This document shows, piece after piece, positions 23,976 to 32,524 of a DNA stretch of 64,000 bases. Position 1 is the first letter of the stretch. Each line of letters starts with the position of its first letter. The notes beneath the pieces are model-generated. The model did no database searches. It saw nothing but the letters and a program-made list of their open reading frames with translations, and had not been told where the DNA came from. The DNA is taken from NCBI GenBank assembly GCA_029262595.1, contig JAJCZB010000065.1:33752-97751 (forward strand), written 5' to 3'. This stretch comes from Candidatus Babelota bacterium. Lineage in GTDB: Bacteria; Babelota; Babeliae; Babelales; Vermiphilaceae. The position numbers and the translations under genes are program-made.

Positions 23976-25362
23976 TCTTACTATTGTACTTCTTGGTGTT
24001 ACCGGTGATTTGGCTCGCAGAAAATTATTGCCTGCGTTGTATAACTTAATTGTACAAAAAAAATGCATTGATTTTGTGATCGTTGGGGCTGCGATTGAGC
24101 AGACGAATCCAAGTGCGATTTTGCAAGCGGTTAAAGATGGTATCGGCAAGATAGATGAGGCAGCCTGGAAACTTCTTGAAGATCGTTTTTTTTATGAGCA
24201 ACTTAATTTTACAAACGAATCTGATTTTCAGCGAGTTACTACTCGCGTGCAAGGGCTTGAAAAGCAGTTTGGGCTTGCAGGAAATCGGATGGTGTACTTG
24301 GCAGCGGCGGCAGAATTTTTTTGTCCGATCACAGCAAATCTTGCAGCATCACAATTAGTTACGCGCAAAAAAGTTGATGAAGCGCCATGGCAGCGCATTG
24401 TTTATGAAAAGCCGTTTGGGCATGACCTGCAATCGGCACACGAAATTAATGAATGCATTGAAGATCTTTTTGAAGAGCATCAAATTTATCGAATTGATCA
24501 CTTTCTCACGAAAGAATTAGTGAGCAACATTGCCTTGATTCGATTCACGAACTGCGTTTTTGAACCGCTATGGAATAATCGGTATATCGACCAAGTACAA
24601 ATTGTGATTAATGAAAAAATTGCAATTGAGGGGCGCGGGGATTATTACGATAAATATGGTGCGCTTTCGGACGTAATGCAAAATCACATGCTTGAGTTGC
24701 TTGCATTAATTGGCATGGAATCTCCGAAAAAACTATCGGGAGAATTTGTACGTGATCGGCGCGTGCAAGTGCTTAAAGACGTGCAAGTAATCGATGGTAT
24801 TCTCGGGCAATATGCAAACTATACGAAAGAAAAATCAGTTGCAAAAGATTCAAAGACAGAGACGTTTGCAGCGATCATGCTGCGCGTTGATAATCCGCGG
24901 TGGGCCGGCGTACCGTTTTATTTAAAGACGGGAAAGTGCTTAGAAAAAAAAGAAACAGTCATTCACATTAAATTTAAATCGGTGGATTGTTTGCTTACGC
25001 ATGACTGCCCGGTACCTTCCAATTGGCTTACGATTGAAGTTTCTCCGGAAGCTACATTTTCATTAAGTTTGAATGCAAAAAAACCGGGGCGAAATGAGCA
25101 AGTGGTGCCGGTATCAATGGAGTTTTGTCATAGTTGTTTGTTTGGCTCGCAAACTCCTGAATCATATGAAGTGGTGATCGAAGAAGTGGCGCGTGGCGAA
25201 AAATCAATCTCAGTTCGGTTTGATGAAATCGAGCAATGCTGGCGCATCATTGATACGGTGCGTGAAAAAGGATTTGAACTTTTTGAGTATGCATGCGATT
25301 CAAAAGGGCCAGACGCATTAAAACAGTTTGAACAAAAACATGGTATGAGGTGGCGATCATGA
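23968..25362 (+). CDS. zwf: Glucose-6-phosphate 1-dehydrogenase
   Basis: A 464-residue enzyme oxidising glucose-6-phosphate to 6-phosphogluconolactone. The N-terminal dinucleotide fold shows VLLGVTGDLARRKLLPAL, the substrate motif reads YRIDHFLTKE (canonical RIDHYLGKE, so Gly is Thr here), and FYLKTGKCLEKKET is the C-terminal substrate-binding region. It starts inside the last codons of pgi (eight-base overlap), and its TGA overlaps the gnd start. No 6-phosphogluconolactonase gene is visible in the window. Confidence 0.94.
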   Translation: MNDLTIVLLGVTGDLARRKLLPALYNLIVQKKCIDFVIVGAAIEQTNPSAILQAVKDGIGKIDEAAWKLLEDRFFYEQLNFTNESDFQRVTTRVQGLEKQFGLAGNRMVYLAAAAEFFCPITANLAASQLVTRKKVDEAPWQRIVYEKPFGHDLQSAHEINECIEDLFEEHQIYRIDHFLTKELVSNIALIRFTNCVFEPLWNNRYIDQVQIVINEKIAIEGRGDYYDKYGALSDVMQNHMLELLALIGMESPKKLSGEFVRDRRVQVLKDVQVIDGILGQYANYTKEKSVAKDSKTETFAAIMLRVDNPRWAGVPFYLKTGKCLEKKETVIHIKFKSVDCLLTHDCPVPSNWLTIEVSPEATFSLSLNAKKPGRNEQVVPVSMEFCHSCLFGSQTPESYEVVIEEVARGEKSISVRFDEIEQCWRIIDTVREKGFELFEYACDSKGPDALKQFEQKHGMRWRS

Positions 25363-26258
25363 ATGTCGGTGTAGTTGGTTTAGGAAGAATGGGTTTTGCT
25401 ATTGCGGTTCGCTTGCTCAATGCAGGCCACCAAGTAGTGGGGCTTGATCATAGCGAAGAAATTAAAAAGAAGGCAGCTGAGATTGGCGTCACTGTTGCCG
25501 ATGATATTAAAGACGTAGCAGAACAAACTGATGTTGTATGGATCATGGTGCCGATCTCGCAAGTAGACACTGTTATTAAAGATGTGCGCCCGCATTTAAA
25601 AGCGGGGGACATTATCGTAGATGGTGGCAATAGCTTCTATAAGGATTCGCAGCGCCGAGAAAAAGAACTTTCTGCTGATGGTATTTTCTTTTTAGATTGC
25701 GGCACGTCCGGCGGTATTGAAGGAGAAGGACGTGGCTTTTGCTTAATGGTTGGCGGCGATGAAGCATCATATACAAAAATACATCCTGTTTTTGCAGCGA
25801 TTGCAGCTCCAGGTGGTATGGGGCATATTGGCCCGTCAGGTGCAGGCCATTACGTAAAGACAGTGCACAATGGCATTGAGTATGGAATGCTGCAAGCATA
25901 CGGCGAAGGCTTTCAAATTGTTAAAGAGGGTGCGTTTGAAAAAAATGCAATCGATCTTGAAGAGCTGTCTCGCATTTGGCAAGTGAGCTCAATAATACGA
26001 TCTTTTTTACTTGAGCTTACGCATCGCGTTATGGCGCAAGATCAAGAGCTGCATGATATCAGTGGCGAACTTGCAGAAGGCGGTACGGGAAAATGGACTG
26101 TTGAGCAAGCGCATGAGGCAGGAGTTCCGGTACCGGTCATTGAAGCTGCATTAAAGGTAAGAGAGTGGTCGCGAGAAACTGGCGGAAATTATGCAACGAA
26201 GCTTGTGGCGATGCTGCGGCATGAATTTGGTGGGCATGCGGTTAAGAAGTTAAAGTAG
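25359..26258 (+). CDS. gnd: 6-phosphogluconate dehydrogenase, short (NAD-type) form
   Basis: A 299-residue enzyme that decarboxylates 6-phosphogluconate to ribulose-5-phosphate. VGLGRMGFAIAVRLLNAGH is the Rossmann motif, VDGGNSFYKDS and CGTSGGIEGEGRG follow, and VKTVHNGIEYGMLQAYGEG holds the catalytic Lys. The short length and a non-basic residue after the second beta strand (GLDHS) fit the NAD-preferring GndA/YqeC-like group, though cofactor choice needs testing. It overlaps zwf by ATGA. Confidence 0.93.
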   Translation: MNVGVVGLGRMGFAIAVRLLNAGHQVVGLDHSEEIKKKAAEIGVTVADDIKDVAEQTDVVWIMVPISQVDTVIKDVRPHLKAGDIIVDGGNSFYKDSQRREKELSADGIFFLDCGTSGGIEGEGRGFCLMVGGDEASYTKIHPVFAAIAAPGGMGHIGPSGAGHYVKTVHNGIEYGMLQAYGEGFQIVKEGAFEKNAIDLEELSRIWQVSSIIRSFLLELTHRVMAQDQELHDISGELAEGGTGKWTVEQAHEAGVPVPVIEAALKVREWSRETGGNYATKLVAMLRHEFGGHAVKKLK

Positions 26259-26611
26259 TGACATAACATTAAATGTAAACTTGGGAAGAGAAAGAGTTAT
26301 ATTTTCTGATTTTTTTCCGTTCGCCTGAGTGTAGCGCTTATTAGGCTCTGTAAGCAAATTTTAAAAGAAGTTTGAAAATGATATTACAATGCTTTCTATT
26401 ACAGGTGTTTTACCATTCCGTTCGTCCTGAGCTTGTCGAAGGATACGGGCGGAAAAAGTATGTTTTATCATTCGTTTCCTTCGACAAGCTCAGGACGAAC
26501 GGTTGGACCTTGATGCAAGTTGGATAAAACTGATAATGTTTGTTCGCAGAATCTAGCAAGTAGAATGTATCGAAGGATACATCAGGGCTAGATTCTATAG
26601 AAAGGACACAT
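26259..26611. other. Intergenic region rich in palindromic repeats
   Basis: A 353-base gap without a gene. It contains the inverted-repeat element at 26418-26502 and a second small palindrome TGTATCGAAGGATACA at 26566-26581, which resembles one half-core of the same family. The rest is AT-rich spacer. Confidence 0.6.
26418..26502 (+). repeat. Palindromic repeat element, canonical short form
   Basis: Perfect inverted arms of 25 bases: CCGTTCGTCCTGAGCTTGTC plus GAAGG at 26418-26442, and the reverse complement at 26478-26502, with a 35-base centre. This is the cleanest member of the family and defines the arm sequence found also at both ends of the tkt insertion. Confidence 0.9.
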
Positions 26612-27244
26612 ATGAAAATTTATGATATCTCGTGGCCGATCAGCCAAGCAACCACTGAATATAAAAACAAAGGAACCATTCAATTAACTGCCGTTAAAGG
26701 ATTTGAAACAGATGGCGTACGCGATTCCATTATTACGCTCGGCACGCACACTGGCACGCACGTTGATGCCCCGTCTCATTTTTTAAAAGACGGCAAATCG
26801 ATAGACATGATCGCATTAGATCGCGTCATGGGCCCGGCAAAGGTCATTGATTTAATGACAGTCATGGAGGCAATTACGGCAGATGATTTAAAGCGGTATG
26901 AAATCAAAGAAGATGAAATCATTATATTACGTACTGCCAATAGCGCCTTGGCAGTAACTGATCCTTTTCAGAGTAACTTTATCTATCTCGATCCATCCGG
27001 CGCGCGCTATTTGGCTGAAAAGAAAATCAAAGCGGTCGCTATCGATTATCTGGGCATCGAGCGGGGTGATCCTGAGCACCAAACTCATACTACTCTTATG
27101 AAGGCTGATATTGTGATTATTGAAGGGGTTCGGCTTTCGCATGTGCCGGCCGGGGACTATTTTATGGTATGCCTGCCGCTGGCCCTTATTGGGCTAGAAG
27201 CAGCTCCAGCTCGCGCAATTCTGATGACTGAGGTTGTCGACTAA
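26612..27244 (+). CDS. Cyclase family / kynurenine formamidase-like metal hydrolase
   Basis: A 210-residue protein of the PF04199 family. The N-terminus MKIYDISWPIS, the metal motif HTGTHVDAPSHF (residues ~49-60) and IDYLGIERGDPEHQTHTTLM with later His residues match arylformamidase-like enzymes, which hydrolyse amide or ester bonds using a divalent metal. No kynurenine pathway gene is nearby, so the substrate is open. Other members have diverse roles. The start follows GAAAGGAC. Monocistronic in appearance. Confidence 0.85.
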   Translation: MKIYDISWPISQATTEYKNKGTIQLTAVKGFETDGVRDSIITLGTHTGTHVDAPSHFLKDGKSIDMIALDRVMGPAKVIDLMTVMEAITADDLKRYEIKEDEIIILRTANSALAVTDPFQSNFIYLDPSGARYLAEKKIKAVAIDYLGIERGDPEHQTHTTLMKADIVIIEGVRLSHVPAGDYFMVCLPLALIGLEAAPARAILMTEVVD

Positions 27245-27380
27245 TTCAGATAGTGTTTTTTTTCATGAAAACTCTTTATTTTCGGGCATCCACTCTGCTA
27301 GGATACTAGTAAGAAGGTATGTAAAACGTGGCATGAGCGTATAGGAGCGCTCGGCTGCCTAACCCAGAATGGGAGAAGTA

Positions 27381-28922
27381 ATGAAGAAGCAGATATCGCT
27401 ATCTATTGTATTCAGTCTTTTATTGTCTCAATTTTCAGGATTTGCAGAAGCTGCGCAAGGCCCAGCTCAAATGCGACTCGATGAAATTGATGCACAATAT
27501 CAAAAGCAATTACAAGGTATTCAAAATGAACGTATGCAGCAATTGGTTGCATTGCGTCTCGATTATGAGACTGCGCTTAAGTTTATTGATGCGCAGCTCG
27601 CTGATGCGCAGCATAATCTTGTAGCTGAATATCAGCCACAACTTGCGCAAGCAAATGCAGCAAAAGCAGTTTCATTGCGTTTAGCGATGCAGAAGAAAAG
27701 TGCTGCAGCTCGTCGTGAATATCAAAAAGCAGTAAAAGCATTAAAAGCGCAGCGTGAGAAGGCAACGAAGTCTATTGATGATGCAGTGCAAGATGCGCGC
27801 CAGTTACTTCGCAACAAACGAGATACGTTTAAGCGTGGTGCTAAAGGAAGCGCAGCGGCAGTTGATTCTGCAGTAAGTGCATTTGCACAATTCGGATCAT
27901 CATTTGGAAACACTCTTAAGAAATCTGTAAATAATGCAGGGCAATCATTTAAGCAAGTACAGCAAAACTATGCTAACGCATTGAAAAATGCCGGTCTTAT
28001 AATGATTGGTGCTGCAGCTGGCGGCGTAGTTGGAGCGGCAGCAATGTCTCCACAAGTGCGTAAATATGTTGGCGGTAAAATGCGTACCGTTGCAGGCCAG
28101 GTAGCAAACCGCGCTCAAGCAATGGGCGATTCATTGAGAGCAAACTGGTCTAAAATTACTGCAGGGCTCAACCAAGGTAAGAACAAGTTGATTAGCCAAA
28201 TTACTGCATTGAATACGCAAGGTAAATCGATTGCAGATACAGTAAAAGCTCTTGGATCGCGCCCAATGGCAGCAGCAGAGCGTAAAGCATTTGATATACA
28301 GCTCAATAGCTTTGCTAAAAACATTGCAGCGCTTTCATTAATTGGGCCAGTACCAGCTGTAACGTATCACACTGCAGCGCAATCATCATTAGCGCAGCGC
28401 GTGTATGCAGAAGGTAAAAAGAAGCTCATGGCGCCAATTCAAAAGGTAGCCGCATCATGGAGAAATTTTAAAGTAAAAATGAACTGTCTGGGCAACCAAG
28501 CATGTACGCTTGAACAACGCAAAGAAGCATCAAAAGCATTCTTGAAAGTGTATTTCACAGTGTACGGACTCTTTGTAGTTGCAGTGTACGGTACACTGCT
28601 TGCAATGCTTATCTCTGAAGAGATGCATATGGCAAAAGAGCAAGCGGGAGTTGCACAAAGACAAGCTGCTATGGATGGCGCATGGGCGCAAAGCAAAGCA
28701 GCTATGGATGAGGTATCGGGTCGTCCAGTAGCACCATTAGATCCGTTTGTAATGCCGAAAAGTCAACAACCACGTGAACGTGCTCCTGAACTTACACCGC
28801 GTACGCCACGCCCATACCGCTATGGCGGCCAGCCGGCAGTACCAGGTGAAAAAGGCGAGATTGAGTTGGAAGTGGGCGAATGGAAAGGGACTAACCCATT
28901 CTATACAGATGATATGAACTAA
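27381..28922 (+). CDS. Large secreted coiled-coil membrane protein, first of a paralogous array
   Basis: A 513-residue product starting at ATG 27381, preceded by GGGAGAAG. Residues 1-24 are a signal peptide. Residues ~30-150 form a long charged coiled coil (QLQGIQNERMQQLVALRL). Hydrophobic stretches lie near 205-225 (LIMIGAAAGGVVGAAAM) and near 390-415 (VYFTVYGLFVVAVYGTLLAML). The second is preceded by a Cys loop, CLGNQACTLEQRK, that recurs in the 29858 gene. The C-terminus is Pro/Arg-rich and ends in TNPFYTDDMN. It heads seven adjacent same-strand genes for Ala-rich exported proteins. The function is unknown; an envelope or host-interface structural role is inferred. Confidence 0.72.
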   Translation: MKKQISLSIVFSLLLSQFSGFAEAAQGPAQMRLDEIDAQYQKQLQGIQNERMQQLVALRLDYETALKFIDAQLADAQHNLVAEYQPQLAQANAAKAVSLRLAMQKKSAAARREYQKAVKALKAQREKATKSIDDAVQDARQLLRNKRDTFKRGAKGSAAAVDSAVSAFAQFGSSFGNTLKKSVNNAGQSFKQVQQNYANALKNAGLIMIGAAAGGVVGAAAMSPQVRKYVGGKMRTVAGQVANRAQAMGDSLRANWSKITAGLNQGKNKLISQITALNTQGKSIADTVKALGSRPMAAAERKAFDIQLNSFAKNIAALSLIGPVPAVTYHTAAQSSLAQRVYAEGKKKLMAPIQKVAASWRNFKVKMNCLGNQACTLEQRKEASKAFLKVYFTVYGLFVVAVYGTLLAMLISEEMHMAKEQAGVAQRQAAMDGAWAQSKAAMDEVSGRPVAPLDPFVMPKSQQPRERAPELTPRTPRPYRYGGQPAVPGEKGEIELEVGEWKGTNPFYTDDMN

Positions 28923-28950
28923 TTAATAACGCATAATAACAAAAGGCAGT

Positions 28951-29832
28951 ATGATGAAGAAGCGTTCATATAACATAGTTTTAATACTAGGTATTGCAGT
29001 TGGGTTTGCGCCCGTTGCACATACTGCCGACTCCCTTTCTCGTGCACGTGCATGGGCAAGTGGAAAGACGCGTGCAGCACAGCAACACCTTGCAGCGCTT
29101 TCAAAATTTCCTAAAGAAGCAGTGCGTGTTGCAAAGAAAAAATATGTATCTCAGCAAGCGCTTACTGTTAATGAGCAAAAGACACTTAATCGACTACAAG
29201 CAGGCACGCTCGCTGCAATTTTATCTGCACTTGCTGCAATTGGGTATGTAGTAACGCGCCCCAAAACGCGTGATCTTCCAACGGTTCAAGGCGAGGCAGA
29301 ATTTGTCCCTACGTTTGCCATTTTAGAGCAATGGGGATTGCCAACCGATATCATGGAACAGTTAAGTGATGCGCCGGTTTCTCGTTTCTTAGTTGGCGCA
29401 AAAAACGCAGCAGCAGAATTTATTGGCGATTTATATGAGCTGGTCCCCAGAGAAGTATTAGGAGCGGGGCGTGATATTGCGCAGGCTTATTATGCATCGC
29501 ACGCAAAAAAGCGAGGCGATCAAATGGCAGCAAATCTTGCCAAAAAATATAAAACAATCGCCGATATGGCAGCTACTGCATTGCGAAAATTCAATCCTAT
29601 AAATAGCAGACTTATTTATGCAGCGACTACCGGCCTTGACGATGAAGTGCAGGCATTGCTGTGTGGTGCGCAGGTTCCAAGCACGGTAGCAATCCAAGAG
29701 GCTGCGTTTGCAATAAAAGGAAAAGCGGGAGCTGCATATGAACGAATTGAAAAATTACTCACAAATCCAAATTGCTCTTCTTCTGAAAAAGAAAGGCGAT
29801 GGAGTAATCAAAATCCGTTTTATGTAGAGTAA
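28951..29832 (+). CDS. Secreted membrane protein of the 27-33 kb array
   Basis: A 293-residue product. The signal peptide spans residues 1-26 (YNIVLILGIAVGFAPVAHTA). A basic helix then leads into one membrane segment (LAAILSALAAIGYVV, ~residues 90-107), preceded by SQQALTVNEQKT, which aligns with the Cys loops of its neighbours but lacks the cysteines. The C-terminal ~180 residues are helical, with DDEVQALLCGAQVPS resembling a single degenerate ankyrin unit, and the protein ends NQNPFYVE, echoing the TNPFY end of the upstream protein. ATGATG tandem starts; either is possible. Confidence 0.68.
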   Translation: MMKKRSYNIVLILGIAVGFAPVAHTADSLSRARAWASGKTRAAQQHLAALSKFPKEAVRVAKKKYVSQQALTVNEQKTLNRLQAGTLAAILSALAAIGYVVTRPKTRDLPTVQGEAEFVPTFAILEQWGLPTDIMEQLSDAPVSRFLVGAKNAAAEFIGDLYELVPREVLGAGRDIAQAYYASHAKKRGDQMAANLAKKYKTIADMAATALRKFNPINSRLIYAATTGLDDEVQALLCGAQVPSTVAIQEAAFAIKGKAGAAYERIEKLLTNPNCSSSEKERRWSNQNPFYVE

Positions 29833-29857
29833 TAAGTAGGTAAAAAGGGAGAGTAGT

Positions 29858-30394
29858 ATGAAGAAGGTTTCACGAATTATTTCATTGATTGTGCTTGCAA
29901 GTATTGCAGGCCAAGCATCGCAATTGTTTGCTATGGCAACGGTCCGCCGAGGATGGGAAGCGACTAAGCGAAGGCTTTCGCCATCTGAGGGAGTGCAAAA
30001 AGTTCAAAATGCAATGGCATGTATGTATTCCAATAACTGTACACCGCAGGATATTCGAAACATTAAAGTTGCGTTAGCAAGTCTTGCAGCATTAGCTGCC
30101 GGAGCAGCCGCAGTGCGTGCTGGTGTTAATGCTCTGGGTGAAAAGACGGTTGGCACTATGATGGATAAGTATTGGATTCATGGAGATTCAAAGGGACATA
30201 ACCTTTTGAAGGATCTTATGGGGAATGATAATGCTCTTGCAGGTCTTTTTTATTCAGTAGAGGGTTTGGATGCTAAGGATGATTTTGCAACTCTTCGCGC
30301 CCTTTTGGAATTGGCTCAAGACATGCAAAAGCACGGCAATACTAAGATGGATCACATAATTGGGGGTTTAAAAAGAAAATTAGGCGAGGGCTAA
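29858..30394 (+). CDS. Secreted membrane protein with Cys loop, array member
   Basis: A 178-residue product with GGGAGAG before the ATG. The signal peptide is residues 1-25. A basic amphipathic region is followed by the loop CMYSNNCTPQDIRN (two Cys six residues apart, then Thr), then a hydrophobic helix (VALASLAALAAGAAAVRAG, ~residues 68-88), and a soluble C-terminal domain of ~90 residues. The Cys loop plus membrane helix matches the 27381 protein (CLGNQACTLEQRK), supporting common descent. Unknown function. Confidence 0.68.
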   Translation: MKKVSRIISLIVLASIAGQASQLFAMATVRRGWEATKRRLSPSEGVQKVQNAMACMYSNNCTPQDIRNIKVALASLAALAAGAAAVRAGVNALGEKTVGTMMDKYWIHGDSKGHNLLKDLMGNDNALAGLFYSVEGLDAKDDFATLRALLELAQDMQKHGNTKMDHIIGGLKRKLGEG

Positions 30395-30470
30395 CGCGTA
30401 AGCGTTACTTAAAGTGAGTGTTATTTTCTAAAACAAACAAGCGCGAAAAAACGCGCAAAAGGAGAACAGT

Positions 30471-31124
30471 ATGAAGAAGTTCTTATCACTACTAACAGTT
30501 GGTGCACTACTTGCATCAGCAAGCGGAATCAATGCAGCTAATTACTATCAAAGAGGTAAAGCTGCAGCAAGCCAAGCATGGCAGGGTTCACAAGCTCAGC
30601 AACTTGCTCAACAAGCAAGAGGTTATGCTGGAGCGGGCGTTGCAATGAGTCGAGCGCAAGCAGCGCGAGCATCTAAAGTAATGGGTGCATATTTGTCTGA
30701 GCTTGGTAATGCATTGAATGCACAAAACAAACAACAAGCTATGGGCGTTGTTGCTAAATACAAAAAACAAGCGCAAATTGCTGGTTTGGTAGCATTAGGT
30801 GTTGCTATTGGTGTAGTTGGTTCTGCAGTTACTCGATGGATCCAAGGTGGCGGAATTGGGCGATCTAAAGAAGCATTGGGTCTACAAATGAGTCGAGCTC
30901 AAGCAGAATTGCTATTGAAGCGTTCACAGCTTTCTAAAGAGGTTACTCGAGCACAGTACTTGGCTATTGTTGCTGCGTTGGTTGCAGGAGCAGCTATTGA
31001 TGAGGCTGTAGAAAGAGCAACTAAAGGTACAGTAACGGTTATCAGGGCGTTCCAAACAACCACAGATCTTCCAGTATTTGAAGAGGAGAGCACACCATAC
31101 ACTGGTGATATGCCTCTCCCGTAA
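30471..31124 (+). CDS. Secreted Ala/Gln-rich membrane protein, array member
   Basis: A 217-residue product starting after AAAGGAGAAC. The signal peptide is residues 1-22. The mature N-terminus YYQRGKAAASQAWQ resembles YLQRGRAAAQSA of the next gene. The shared core AYLSELGNALN followed by a Lys-rich helix (VVAKYKKQ) and a hydrophobic segment (IAGLVALGVAIGVVGSAV, ~residues 102-122) recurs in three neighbours. The C-terminal region is helical and ends in STPYTGDMPLP. A strong terminator with a UUCG loop follows. Function unknown. Confidence 0.7.
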   Translation: MKKFLSLLTVGALLASASGINAANYYQRGKAAASQAWQGSQAQQLAQQARGYAGAGVAMSRAQAARASKVMGAYLSELGNALNAQNKQQAMGVVAKYKKQAQIAGLVALGVAIGVVGSAVTRWIQGGGIGRSKEALGLQMSRAQAELLLKRSQLSKEVTRAQYLAIVAALVAGAAIDEAVERATKGTVTVIRAFQTTTDLPVFEEESTPYTGDMPLP

Positions 31125-31140
31125 CTATAGATGATGATTA

Positions 31141-31168
31141 AATAGGGAGCCTTCGGGCTCCCTATTTT
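31141..31168 (+). terminator. Terminator with UUCG tetraloop
   Basis: AATAGGGAGCC / GGCTCCCTATT stem closed by TTCG, followed by TT. It lies 16 bases after the 30471 gene and separates it from the next array member. Confidence 0.85.
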
Positions 31169-31204
31169 AGAAAAAGCTGCGCTTTTTGAATTAAGGATGC
31201 GGGC

Positions 31205-32152
31205 ATGAAGAAAAAAATTACACTTTTTATTTTTAGTGCATTGTGTGCACAAAATTTTATGCATGCTGCGCAATACCTGCAACGCGGCCGCGCTGCCGCA
31301 CAAAGCGCGGCAACTTCAATGCAGTCAATGGCACGTGGAGCAGGCTTTCAAGCATCTCGAGCTGCGCAACAAGCGCGAGCACTCGCATCCCGCGCAAGCA
31401 CTCTTTCGCAAGAGCAGCGCGCCAAGCTTGCCCAATGGGCAGCACCTTTTTTATCTGAAGTTGCTGATGCATTAAAACGTGGCAACTATCACGCGTTGCC
31501 GGGGATTATGAAAAAATATAAAGCGCAATCAGGAGCGGTTGGCGCGATGGCAGCAATTATTGTTACCGGTATTGGAATGGCAGTTCGGGCATTTATTATG
31601 AGCCGTGATCCAAAAAGCGTACTTGCCAAGCGTGGCATTGCGAATGCAAATCAGCAAGAAATTGAACTGATATCTGCATGGATGCGTAATGATACGCCTG
31701 CAATTCAAGTGATATTTACAAAGTATCAAACGAATCCAGTTTTGCTCTCGCAGATTGCAAAAGAAGTACTTCGAGCGGCATTGGGCATTGGCATGGAAAA
31801 AGAAAATGCGCAGGCACAAGGATGGGCCAGCCAGCTTTTACAACTAAAAGATTTGCAGATGGCAGGAGAGTATGGCGATCCGCAGCCAGCTGTGCCCCAG
31901 ATAGATTATTCGCACGCAAAAGCTGAGCTTGCAAAGCGCAATCTTCACAACCCAACACCGCAAGAATTGCAGTTGATGCAGATGGTGCTTCAAGGAGAGG
32001 TGCCGAATGCAGAAAAGTTGAAAGCAGATAGTGAGCAGTTGAGCTCTGCCGCACTTGGCGCTGCACTTGGCGTTGCAAACGATAAAAATAATACCGCTGC
32101 GATGGAGCCGATTGCAGAAATTTTGGATCTTAAAGTTGAAACAGGCCAGTAG
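31205..32152 (+). CDS. Secreted membrane protein, array member with two-part core
   Basis: A 315-residue product with a signal peptide (residues 1-19, ending MHAA) and AAGGATG upstream. YLQRGRAAAQSA leads into SQEQRAKLAQWAAPFLSEV, a Lys-rich helix (IMKKYKAQSG) and the membrane segment VGAMAAIIVTGIGMAVRAFI (~residues 103-125). The C-terminal half has two similar units of ~80 residues, VLAKRGIANANQQEIELIS and AELAKRNLHNPTPQELQLM, an internal duplication with an (A/L)xRxxxNxxxQE pattern. Ten bases separate it from the next gene. Function unknown. Confidence 0.7.
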   Translation: MKKKITLFIFSALCAQNFMHAAQYLQRGRAAAQSAATSMQSMARGAGFQASRAAQQARALASRASTLSQEQRAKLAQWAAPFLSEVADALKRGNYHALPGIMKKYKAQSGAVGAMAAIIVTGIGMAVRAFIMSRDPKSVLAKRGIANANQQEIELISAWMRNDTPAIQVIFTKYQTNPVLLSQIAKEVLRAALGIGMEKENAQAQGWASQLLQLKDLQMAGEYGDPQPAVPQIDYSHAKAELAKRNLHNPTPQELQLMQMVLQGEVPNAEKLKADSEQLSSAALGAALGVANDKNNTAAMEPIAEILDLKVETGQ

Positions 32153-32161
32153 GAAAAGAGT

Positions 32162-32515
32162 ATGAAGAAGTTAGTATTGGTTTTTTTAAGTGTATTATTG
32201 CTCGCAAGTAATGCAGCATATTCAAAAACCCGCAATACATCTCGTGGTTACGGCTTGGTGCAGTCATATGAAAGTAGGCTTTTTGGATGGTTGAGGCATT
32301 TTTTGCCGGAATATTCCGCGGCATTGCAGGCGAGTGATTTTGATGCTTTGCCAGATATTGCCCATGCGTATCGAGAGAAAGCAGATGAAGTTGGCAAAAT
32401 CGCGATTGCAATTGCTGATCTTCTTGCAAAGGCAGCAAGTGAGCTGGCCCAAGGCTTTGGTACTCAGGGCGCCAAAAAACATCACACTCAAAGAAGAAAA
32501 AGAAATCATAACTAG
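32162..32515 (+). CDS. Short secreted array member
   Basis: A 117-residue product with AGGAAAAGAG before the ATG. The signal peptide is residues 1-20 (LVLVFLSVLLLASNAAYS). It retains the shared core HFLPEYSAALQ...DFDALPDIAHAYREK, followed by a short hydrophobic helix (VGKIAIAIADLLAKAA), and ends in a basic His/Lys/Arg tail. It is the shortest intact member and lacks the C-terminal domain of its neighbours. It is placed between two longer members with 9-base spacing on both sides, so it shares their transcript. Confidence 0.66.
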   Translation: MKKLVLVFLSVLLLASNAAYSKTRNTSRGYGLVQSYESRLFGWLRHFLPEYSAALQASDFDALPDIAHAYREKADEVGKIAIAIADLLAKAASELAQGFGTQGAKKHHTQRRKRNHN

Positions 32516-32524
32516 TTGAGAGAA

